64,000 nucleotides of DNA, taken from positions 70,462-134,461 of the forward strand of contig NZ_AOGY02000056.1 in NCBI RefSeq assembly GCF_000332455.1. Reading direction: 5' to 3'. The notes under the pieces were generated by a model, which had not been told where the DNA came from, searched no databases, and saw only the letters and a program-made list of their open reading frames with translations. This document shows positions 57,509-64,000 of this stretch, in pieces. Position 1 is the first letter of the stretch, and every line of letters begins with the position of its first letter. A program made the position numbers and the translations under genes. This DNA comes from Leptospira vanthielii serovar Holland str. Waz Holland = ATCC 700522 (lineage in GTDB: Bacteria; Spirochaetota; Leptospiria; Leptospirales; Leptospiraceae).

Positions 57509-58807
57509 TTATGAAATTGCAAATTTTTGTGAATCACGGAATAAGTTAATTTCTGGCGCCATTGATTTTACATAGCGATCAAAGTATAACATTTGTTTCA
57601 TTAGAAGGGCAAACTCCCTTGGAATTTTTAATCCATTTTTTTCAGCAATTTCCTTCATGTCGTACATGATTCGATTTACCCTAGATTCGTCAAACATCTC
57701 ATTGTCGGTTAAATGAACATAAACTGATTCTAATTCATTAAAAACTGCATCTAATTCTTTTGCAAGGAGGGTCGGATTCACTCCACTGTCTGTCGAATCC
57801 ATTTCAACTAATCCTTGGGCAACTAACGTAGGTTCACCAATTCCAATCCCTTGAGTAAATAACATAAGTCCTTTCCAAATTTTAGGAGAGATCCTGCCTA
57901 CAATTCCAAAATCGATAAAACCTATGGTTCCATCTTTTAGAATCATTAAATTACCGGCATGAACATCCGCATGGAAAAAACCTTCATTGGCAAGAGATGA
58001 GAACCAAATTTCTAAAGCATCACTTAAAACTTTTCTTGGATTGTTCGTGAATTTTCGAAGCCCTGATTCATCGGTAATGGGAACACCATAGAATCGTTCC
58101 ATGGTCAAAACTTTTTTAGAGGAAAGAGTATGGTAAACTCTTGGAACCCTTGCTCTTATTTCTTTTACTCGTAAAAGATAATTTTCAAACTCTTCAATAT
58201 TTTTTGCTTCTTGGATAAAATCAATTTCTTGTAAGATAGAAATTTGGAATTCATCGAACATCGCAGTGAGTCCTGATTTTTTAAATTCAGGGGCTATGAA
58301 TTCTAAGATTTTAGTAAGGATTCCTAAAATCTGCATATCGGTTTTTAATGTTAGGTGGACGTCTGGTCTTTGGACTTTGACTACTACATCCAATCCTTCT
58401 TTGGTTACGGCAGCATGGACTTGCGCAATCGAAGCGGAAGCTAGGGGAGATTCTTCGAAACTATGGAATAACGATTCCAGTTTCCCACCCAATTCCCGTT
58501 CTACGGAAGAACGAATGTCCCGGAAGGCGACGGGCCGGACGGAATCTAAACAGGCCTGCATTTCCTCTACATATTCCTTAGGGAAGAGGGAAGGGGCACT
58601 GGCAATGAACTGACCTAATTTGATGTAGGTGGCTCCAAGGTTGGAGAACGCTTCCCGGAGGGTGATGGCAATCTCTCTGTGGTTGGGTTCTCCCTTTGCC
58701 AGTTGGGTGAGAATCCCTATTGCCTTGGAAGTGAACACAAAACTGGAATGAGCGACTCGAAGGCTTGATTGCCAACCAAAAGAAACTAGTTCAGAAAGGG
58801 AATCCAT
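57509..58807 (-). CDS. ABC1/UbiB-family atypical kinase
   Basis: A 432-residue protein of the ABC1 (AarF/UbiB, ADCK) family, linked to quinone or lipid metabolism. It has the KxGQ motif (YIKLGQFIASAPSLFP), the Ala-rich loop (SASIAQVHAA), VVKVQRP with the ATP-binding Lys, FHADVHAGNLM and FIDFGIVG (metal-binding Asp). The family usually has a C-terminal membrane anchor; none is clear here. It is first in the feo row, and the link to iron uptake is unexplained. Confidence 0.85.
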   Translation of the reverse strand: MDSLSELVSFGWQSSLRVAHSSFVFTSKAIGILTQLAKGEPNHREIAITLREAFSNLGATYIKLGQFIASAPSLFPKEYVEEMQACLDSVRPVAFRDIRSSVERELGGKLESLFHSFEESPLASASIAQVHAAVTKEGLDVVVKVQRPDVHLTLKTDMQILGILTKILEFIAPEFKKSGLTAMFDEFQISILQEIDFIQEAKNIEEFENYLLRVKEIRARVPRVYHTLSSKKVLTMERFYGVPITDESGLRKFTNNPRKVLSDALEIWFSSLANEGFFHADVHAGNLMILKDGTIGFIDFGIVGRISPKIWKGLMLFTQGIGIGEPTLVAQGLVEMDSTDSGVNPTLLAKELDAVFNELESVYVHLTDNEMFDESRVNRIMYDMKEIAEKNGLKIPREFALLMKQMLYFDRYVKSMAPEINLFRDSQKFAIS

Positions 58808-58815
58808 ACGCCCTA

Positions 58816-58900
58816 GTTTGAGACCTAAATCGGGATTGGAAACGAGAAAATCCCCTTCGCTTCTGCAATTGAAATAGAGTTGCAGGAATAGGTCTCAAAC
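58816..58900. repeat. Two inverted 12-base copies of TAGGTCTCAAAC between divergent genes
   Basis: GTTTGAGACCTA (58816-58827) and TAGGTCTCAAAC (58889-58900) are exact inverted copies 61 bases apart. Each reads TAGGTCTCAAAC towards its own gene, ending eight bases before the ABC1-kinase start and 22 bases before the gene at 58923. Inside is a smaller repeat, CTGCAA (58863-58868) with TTGCAG (58880-58885). Confidence 0.65.
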
Positions 58901-58922
58901 AAAAACTTATCAAATCGCACCC

Positions 58923-60923
58923 ATGAGCCAAGAAACTGTCCTGTACCAAGAGTTAGAGAAACTCGATCTCAACGAGATCAAAAAAATCGCAAGCCTTTGG
59001 AACATCCAAAGGATCCCGGGAAAGGACAAAAAATCGACAATTTTGGGCCTCATGGAGACTTTCCAGAACGAGTTTTACCTAAAGGGGATCCTGGAAAAGT
59101 TTACCCCCTTACAAGTCAATATTCTAACATCCATATTAAAGAACAAAGGGGTGATGACACTCGGAGAAATTTCGAGAAAGGTCAACATTCCGCCTATCAA
59201 CGTGGAGATGGAACTCAATGTTCTCCGCAAATACTATCTTCTTTACCAAAGAAAAAATCGCGAACGCCTAACAAACAATTTAGACAAGTACCATACCTAT
59301 GATGAATACTTAAGACTCATCAAGGTAGAGACAAATCCTAAGGGAGAGAAGTTTAAATTCTCTATTGAGAAGGCTTTACACAAATCTACTCTTGCGGAAC
59401 TTCCTGAGGAATGGAAAGAAGTTGTTGGTGCTAAAAAAGGCGAACACATTGAAACATTCTTAAAGAATGCTCTCGATGTTGAATTCCTTCAAAAGTTAAT
59501 CGATGAACTTTCTGATTTTGACAAAGACGTTCTTCATCAAATTTATATACACGGTGGTGTGATTGAAGCGGATACCATCCGCAACTATATCACTGTGAAC
59601 CGAGGTAGGTTTGAACAAACCATTCCTCATCTAACATCTCTTTATCTTGTTCGTGATTTATATTATGTAGAAGATAAATTCATTCGGGTCATTGTGATTC
59701 CGAAAGAGATTTTAGATCATTTGCAGTTTTCTCCTATTTTACCTCCGGTAAAAAAAGGGACCCGAGTTCGTCAGGAAAAAATTTCTGCCAATGGTCTTGA
59801 TTTTTTCTTAAATGTAAAAAAACTCATTTCGTATATTTCGCGTAAAGGTTTGAACCTTGCAAAATCAGGAAAAATCAAACAAGCAGATCATAAAAGAACG
59901 GAAACAGAACTTTTATCTCCTGATATTGAAATTTTTCCTGAAAAGAGCCAGGTTTATCAGATTGAACTCATTCTTCCTATCTTAAAACTTTTGGGTTATG
60001 TAGATATCAAAGGTGAGAATGTAATTCTTGTTCAAGATACAGATGAATTTTTAAAGAAAGATATCTTTGAAATCATGAAACTTGTTATTCATGAAGTCAA
60101 TGAAGCAAGAACTCGTCGCCTCAATCCTGCGGAAGTATTTACGGCAACCGAAGTTCCTTTTTATGAAAAGGGAATTTTGGACAAAACTGTAAAACTCATT
60201 ATGGCACATGGAAAGATCAACTCATCCGTTATCTTTTCCCATATCATTCGTGATCATTTGGTTTTTTCGCCAACCTTCCAAATCAAAACTTATGAAGAAG
60301 ATTTGGCAGACTTACGAAAAGAGATCATCTCTGCTATTTTTTACTTACAACTTTTTGGCCTCATCGAAGTGGAATACCCACAACGGAATCTTAGCCTTTC
60401 TGAACTTGGTGCCCATTATTTCAACCACGAAGCACTTGTTACAGTCACAGAAAAAGGTGGAATCACCATTAACCCTGACTTCTCGATCATTGCTTTCCCT
60501 GATCGAGTGTCTTTACATGGAATTCATTTGCTAAAGGCATTCTGCGAGTTGAAAGATTACGACAGAGTGTACACTTTTTTACTAACGAAAGATAGTTTCC
60601 AATTGGGTATCCTACTTGGATACGACAAAGAAACCTTCATTCATTTTCTACGTGAATCATCGAAAGCGGAACTGGCACAAAACTTACTTTTTTTACTGGA
60701 TGATTGGGGTAACAACTTACCAATTGTAACCATTACTGAGGATTCGGTTCTTCTCAGAACCAAGGACTCTCAAGTGATGGAACTCCTTCTCGGTCAAATT
60801 AAGGGGAAGAAGTTTGTATTGGAAGAAGTGAGTCCAACAGGTATCATCATAGAAAAATCGAAGGTGATGGAAGTGATCGCCATCTCGGAAAAATTAAACA
60901 TGATCATCAGATTGAATCGGTAG
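58923..60923 (+). CDS. Large protein with XPB/Ssl2 N-terminal-like domain
   Basis: A 666-residue soluble protein. It starts with a SAP-like or helical region ([18 protein letters not shown]), then winged-helix-like segments (about 55-110 and 190-265), and ends with a domain (about 515-660) resembling the helicase XPB/Ssl2 N-terminal (Helicase_C_3) family: [36 protein letters not shown], and [11 protein letters not shown]. There is no Walker A or B, so it has no helicase motor. It may recognise nucleic acid or a partner helicase. A bidirectional terminator follows. Confidence 0.68.
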   Translation: MSQETVLYQELEKLDLNEIKKIASLWNIQRIPGKDKKSTILGLMETFQNEFYLKGILEKFTPLQVNILTSILKNKGVMTLGEISRKVNIPPINVEMELNVLRKYYLLYQRKNRERLTNNLDKYHTYDEYLRLIKVETNPKGEKFKFSIEKALHKSTLAELPEEWKEVVGAKKGEHIETFLKNALDVEFLQKLIDELSDFDKDVLHQIYIHGGVIEADTIRNYITVNRGRFEQTIPHLTSLYLVRDLYYVEDKFIRVIVIPKEILDHLQFSPILPPVKKGTRVRQEKISANGLDFFLNVKKLISYISRKGLNLAKSGKIKQADHKRTETELLSPDIEIFPEKSQVYQIELILPILKLLGYVDIKGENVILVQDTDEFLKKDIFEIMKLVIHEVNEARTRRLNPAEVFTATEVPFYEKGILDKTVKLIMAHGKINSSVIFSHIIRDHLVFSPTFQIKTYEEDLADLRKEIISAIFYLQLFGLIEVEYPQRNLSLSELGAHYFNHEALVTVTEKGGITINPDFSIIAFPDRVSLHGIHLLKAFCELKDYDRVYTFLLTKDSFQLGILLGYDKETFIHFLRESSKAELAQNLLFLLDDWGNNLPIVTITEDSVLLRTKDSQVMELLLGQIKGKKFVLEEVSPTGIIIEKSKVMEVIAISEKLNMIIRLNR

Positions 60924-60946
60924 TTTGTAAAAACTTACTTTAAATG

Positions 60947-60979
60947 AAAAAAGACCAACAACTGTTGGTCTTTTTTTTT
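60947..60979. terminator. Bidirectional intrinsic terminator
   Basis: AAGACCAAC and GTTGGTCTT pair across a short loop, with A residues before and nine T after. It ends both the gene stopping at 60923 and the convergent small gene stopping at 61009. Confidence 0.85.
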
Positions 60980-61008
60980 GGAATCCAGTCGGTTCATAGT
61001 GAAAGGAC

Positions 61009-61305
61009 TTACTTTTTTTCGCCGACTGTAAGTTCCGGATCTGTGACTTTGATTTTGTTTTTAAAATCCCATTTGCGAAAGGGAGAGACTGCATCCAAAC
61101 GTTCTTGGCTTACAAAGAATAACCTTTCTCCGTATTTAACAAGCCCACCCTTATAATAAGCATACTTCGTTTTATGGTCTACCATTCCCACTTCCACGAC
61201 CTTATTCCAATCTTCGCAGGTCTTTAAAGAAGGTACCTTTCGGAGATACAATTCCTTAATCGAGTTTTCTTTTACTGCGTCGCGAAGTATTTTTTCCCAT
61301 TCCAT
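61009..61305 (-). CDS. Hypothetical protein, 98 aa
   Basis: A small soluble protein (MEWEKILRDAVKENS) with one Cys and a mixed charge pattern, ending VTDPELTVGEKK. No family is recognised. It follows the lnt fragment by 25 bases on the same strand and ends in the shared terminator at about 60960, which supports its being expressed. Confidence 0.6.
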   Translation of the reverse strand: MEWEKILRDAVKENSIKELYLRKVPSLKTCEDWNKVVEVGMVDHKTKYAYYKGGLVKYGERLFFVSQERLDAVSPFRKWDFKNKIKVTDPELTVGEKK

Positions 61306-61330
61306 ATTCGAATAGCCTTTCTTTCCTTAC

Positions 61331-62650
61331 CTAAATTTCAATTTCATTTTTCATTTTATTCAAGAGTATACGACGTGGACTACGGAAAAAAACAAAAAAT
61401 ATAAGAAAAACAGCCATGAATCGCCATGGGCTTGGGCCGAATTGGATATAGGGAGTTGTTCTTGCCTGTAATACTGTCGGCAAATCCAAATACCCAATGG
61501 CTTTTTGGAATGTTTGTAATTCACCCATCATCTCTCTTCCCCATGGATCAAAGGCAGTCGTAAGGCCAGTGACTGCGACTCGAACAACGGGCCTTCCTGT
61601 TTCGATTGAACGCAACCTCCCTGCTCCTGCATGTTGTTTGGTTTCTGTTTGGCTTTCAAACCAAGAATCATTAGTGAGATTGAGAATGAATTCCGATGGA
61701 GAATGTTCTATCATTCTACGAACTAAATCGGGATAGAGAATTTCATAACAGATCAGCGGACTAAATGTAACCTGCTCTCCTGTTTTGGTTTGAAACCTTA
61801 GAGCATCTGTTAGTTTTCCTGGGATATGATGACTCGTTTCAGGAAATAAGGAACGGAGCCAAGGAAAGTTTTTTTCTCCGGGTAAAAACTCTCCAAAAGG
61901 CAGTAGGACTTGTTTGTACCTTCTGTCCGGCAAAAGAGAGACAGGCTGGAGTAGGGTGAGGGAGTTTCTCGATCCTTCCTCCCAAACTAATTCATTAAAA
62001 ACAAGAGGAGCATTGCTGAGTCGCACGAGGCTTTCTGTAATTTCCACAAAACTTTTGCTATACGTTGAATTTGGATCCTTAGAATCGAGGGTCCCAAGAA
62101 ATGGAATGGCTGATTCTGGCATCACTAGTAAATCAATGGGTTTGGGGGAATTACGAATGGCTTCTAGGCCAATATCATAAACCGATTGGATGGTTTTTGT
62201 CATCCACACCTGGTTTTCCTGAATTTCCCTTTTCGCATACTCTGTGTTTGGTTGTAGTAAAGCCAAATGAAGGGTTGGGCTTTGCGGGATGGTTTCAGCA
62301 AGAAAGTATAAGTTGATTGCAAAAAAACAAACAATAGGAAGAAGAAATAGACTATAACTACGGATACCTTTTTCGGATTTTAGAATCATCAGATATAAAA
62401 GGGAAGCAGAAATAACAGAGACAAACCCCAAAACCTCCGTTCCAAGTCTTGCCATCTGCCGCCAAAGGATATTGTTTCGAAATAAATCCCCCCAATACAC
62501 AGGGAAAATCATAGGACAAATCCAATCCGAGATTAAGAAAAGAGAGGGTAGGACAAACAAAAAGAAATAGGTGTCTTTGATGTTTCGTAACCGAGTAAGG
62601 TAAACTGAACCAAAAAAGATAATTCCAATCTTATAAAAGGAAACGACAGC
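61331..62650 (-). pseudogene. lnt: Apolipoprotein N-acyltransferase, 5' truncated by IS junction
   Basis: Lnt adds the third acyl chain to lipoproteins. The remaining 439 codons hold several membrane helices and the whole nitrilase-like domain with the Glu-Lys-Cys triad: LVMPESAIP, YKQVLLPFGEFLPG and LICYEILYP. The frame continues upstream to 62650, where the IS begins; about 100-150 N-terminal residues of a normal Lnt are missing, and the sequence across the IS does not supply them. In-frame TTG 62560 could start a shorter protein. Since Lnt is usually important, another copy may exist elsewhere; this is inference. Confidence 0.8.
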
Positions 62651-62676
62651 TGAAGTTCCTAAGTAAAAATATACTC
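62651..62676. repeat. IS terminal inverted repeat, orfB side
   Basis: TGAAGTTCCTAA, six variable bases, then ATATACTC. The orfB stop (62675-62677) overlaps its inner end. Confidence 0.8.
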
Positions 62677-63537
62677 ATTCATAGGCATAAAATTCATTTT
62701 CAAATGTAACAGGAGATTTGTATCCAATTTTAGAATGCAAACGCTTTCTGTTATAAAAAACTTCAATATACTCGAATAGAGAACTTTGAGCCTGTTCTAA
62801 GGAATGGAAGTTCTTATGGTTTGTAAACTCTCTTTTTAATGTAGCAAAAAAAGATTCAGCTGGAGCATTATCCCAACAATTTCCTTTTCTACTCATACTT
62901 TGAATGAATCCTTTTGACGTTAGATTCTCACAAAACTCTTTACTCGCATACTGACTTCCTCTATCAGAATGGATTATAAGGCCTTCATTTGGTTTTTGGT
63001 TCTCAACAGCATTCTCAAGTACGCCACGTATAGAGATGTCTTCATATGAGTGTCAACAGCCCATCCAACAATCTTCTTTGTGCATATATCTTTGAATTTA
63101 CATAAATATAAAAATCCAAACAAATAGGGAATGTAGGTAATGTCAGTCACATACACTGTGTTCGGTGTTGAAACCTGAAAGTTTTGTTCAAGCAAGTTTG
63201 GACTAATAGCTTCTTCATGATTGGAATTTGTCGTCACAGGATGCTTAAATTTCCTAGTTGTAATAGCTTTAATCCCATTTTCCCGCATAATTTTAGCCAC
63301 AGTGGGTAAACTGACTTTGATTCCCCTTGCTCTTAGTTCTTTCTGAACTCTCGGACTTCCGTAAGAAAGCAGATCTCCTTTGTGGAATTTTCTAATTTCA
63401 TATAAGATTTCTATACTTTTTTGATTTCGAATCGACTTCGATTTTTTCAACCAAGGATAAAATCCCTTGTGTTTTATATCTAATACTTCGGACATCACTT
63501 TGATAGAAAACCCAAAGGATTCCCTATGTTCTTTCAT
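62675..63537 (-). pseudogene. IS3-family transposase orfB, frameshifted
   Basis: DDE integrase-type subunit. The first part has the HTH_21-like region (GSPRVQKELRARGIKVSLPTV) and the first Asp (VYVTDITYIP). The second Asp (IIHSDRGSQYAS) and the Glu (NAPAESFFATLKRE) are in another frame: the sequence switches by minus one near 63031, where a lost base would turn SLIRGVLENAVENQ into SLYVAYLRMLL and a stop. This copy therefore cannot make a full transposase unless supplied from elsewhere. The natural start is by frameshift from orfA; the frame is open upstream to the A AAA AAG site. Confidence 0.82.
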
Positions 63538-63554
63538 AAAAAGATATTTATCTT

Positions 63555-63833
63555 CTAAGGACTTAAAGTGATGCCCATTGCCTTTTTTAAAATATCCCTC
63601 TGCTGTTTTAAATTTTGAACTTCACGTTCAAGCTCCTGGATCCTCTTGTCTCGAACATCTTGCAGAGAATCTGTCTCGGTTTGATTTTGATCTAGTTCCT
63701 TTTTCCATCTGCCTAGTATCCCATTGGGGAGCCCTAGTTCTTGGCATACCATATTCTGGGATTTCCCACTTGATATTAAATATTGAACCGATTCTCTCTT
63801 AAACTCTGTGGTGTATTGTTTTCTCCGCTTCAT
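63555..63833 (-). CDS. IS3-family transposase orfA
   Basis: A 92-residue DNA-binding protein: helix-turn-helix (QYTTEFKRESVQYLISSGKS, VCQELGLPNGILGRWKKE) and a leucine-zipper-like tail (IQELEREVQNLKQQRDILKK). Translation ends at TAG 63555, but a slippery site before the end can send ribosomes into orfB. Length and layout are normal for the family. Confidence 0.88.
   Translation of the reverse strand: MKRRKQYTTEFKRESVQYLISSGKSQNMVCQELGLPNGILGRWKKELDQNQTETDSLQDVRDKRIQELEREVQNLKQQRDILKKAMGITLSP
63582..63588 (-). other. Slippery heptamer for programmed -1 frameshifting
   Basis: On the minus strand TTA AAA AAG gives A AAA AAG in the orfA frame. After the shift the frame reads KKGNGHHFKSLEDKYLFMKEHR-like sequence into orfB, the usual way IS3 elements make OrfAB. 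The heptamer is the classical efficient type. Confidence 0.75.
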
Positions 63834-63867
63834 GGCAACCTCTTGTAGTCGTTTGTTGCCTATTGTC

Positions 63868-63893
63868 GAGTATATAATGCGTTAGGAACTTCA
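63868..63893. repeat. IS terminal inverted repeat, orfA side
   Basis: Read on the minus strand: TGAAGTTCCTAA, six variable bases, then ATATACTC, matching the other end. The IS promoter must lie between it and ATG 63833. Confidence 0.8.
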
Positions 63894-64000
63894 TTTTGGT
63901 ATAACATAAGATAACAATTTACCTTTGTTATCTAACACTACGACAGATGACTGTATAAATTCAGACTTATTAAGCTGCTTTTCAATTTCTTCCAACTCTA
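63891..64000 (-). pseudogene. C-terminal fragment of an NRPS-like adenylation domain, cut by the IS
   Basis: The minus frame from 63998 encodes ELEEIEKQLNKSEF, then SSVVVLDNKGKLLSYVIPK and stops at TGA formed by the IS end. ELEEIE and VVVLDN-GKLLSYV match the end of the A8 motif and the start of the C-terminal subdomain of amino-acid-activating AMP-binding enzymes (the IELGEIE ... LVAYV pattern). The rest lies beyond the window; the 3' part, with the catalytic Lys and any carrier domain, is lost at the junction. Assignment rests on 35 residues. Confidence 0.6.

Larger units (their letters stand above)
62651..63893 (-). mobile_element. IS3-family insertion sequence, 1,243 bp
   Basis: Bounded by imperfect 26-base inverted repeats starting TGAAGTTCCTAA and ending ATATACTC (62651-62676 and 63893-63868), 21 of 26 bases matching. 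They start with TGA as is usual for IS3 ends. Inside are orfA and a frameshifted orfB. The flanks are AGC on the left and TTT on the right, so there is no target duplication. The left flank is lnt, the right flank an adenylation-domain gene. Confidence 0.85.

Overview
The window looks like chromosome from a spirochaete of the genus Leptospira, most likely one of the free-living (saprophytic) species. The grounds are a moderately AT-rich double-membrane gene set, lipoproteins with relaxed spirochaete-type lipoboxes, a protein resembling the leptospiral DUF1577 family, and many hypothetical proteins of leptospiral style. The species call is inference; no rRNA or tRNA gene is present to support it. 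Genes are packed tightly, often overlapping by 4 to 44 bases, and no gene-free stretch exceeds about 200 bases.

Layout. 1-3.6 kb: the tail of an unknown gene, a GPH-type sugar transporter, a 59-residue protein, an SGNH-hydrolase lipoprotein and serB. 3.6-9.5 kb (minus strand): aroE, folC, a TetR regulator with a perfect inverted repeat before it, trpF, and a mutS split by a one-base frameshift. 9.6-15.1 kb: a small membrane protein, a glycosyltransferase, two stand-alone HATPase proteins, a degenerate amidohydrolase-like protein, an S1-domain protein and trmL. 15.1-22 kb: uvrB, lon and a class A penicillin-binding protein. 22-29.3 kb: a peptide-binding lipoprotein, an MsbA-like ABC exporter, a zinc-ribbon membrane protein, a CoA-transferase, a flavoprotein and a methyltransferase.

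29.3-34.5 kb is the most system-like accessory region: a CsoR-family repressor whose cysteine pair is kept but whose copper-binding histidine is replaced (CstR-like), a DUF2892 membrane protein, a TolC-like channel and an RND pump, with three G-tract operator-like sites in front of the genes. The cluster suggests efflux controlled by reactive sulfur, but it has no periplasmic adaptor gene. 34.6-37.2 kb holds three tandem copies of a secreted alpha/beta-hydrolase-like protein.

37.3-50.7 kb: a histidine kinase divergent from a lytic transglycosylase with two matching palindromes between them, a penicillin-acylase-family enzyme, TPR and DUF1577-like proteins, an enoyl-CoA hydratase, an FNR-type regulator and a rhomboid protease. 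50.8-54.2 kb: a 36-residue membrane protein, hisB-hisH-hisA, and a VKOR-DsbA fusion. 54.2-58.8 kb (minus): an ABC1/UbiB-like kinase, feoA, feoB and a NeuB-like synthase in one row. 58.9-61.3 kb: a large protein with an XPB/Ssl2 N-terminal-like domain and a small hypothetical.

The right end is a rearrangement scar. An IS3-family element of 1,243 bp (62651-63893), itself frameshifted in orfB, lies between the 3' part of lnt and the C-terminal part of an NRPS-like adenylation domain. Its inverted repeats are intact but there is no target-site duplication, so the two flanks were probably joined by recombination between IS copies.
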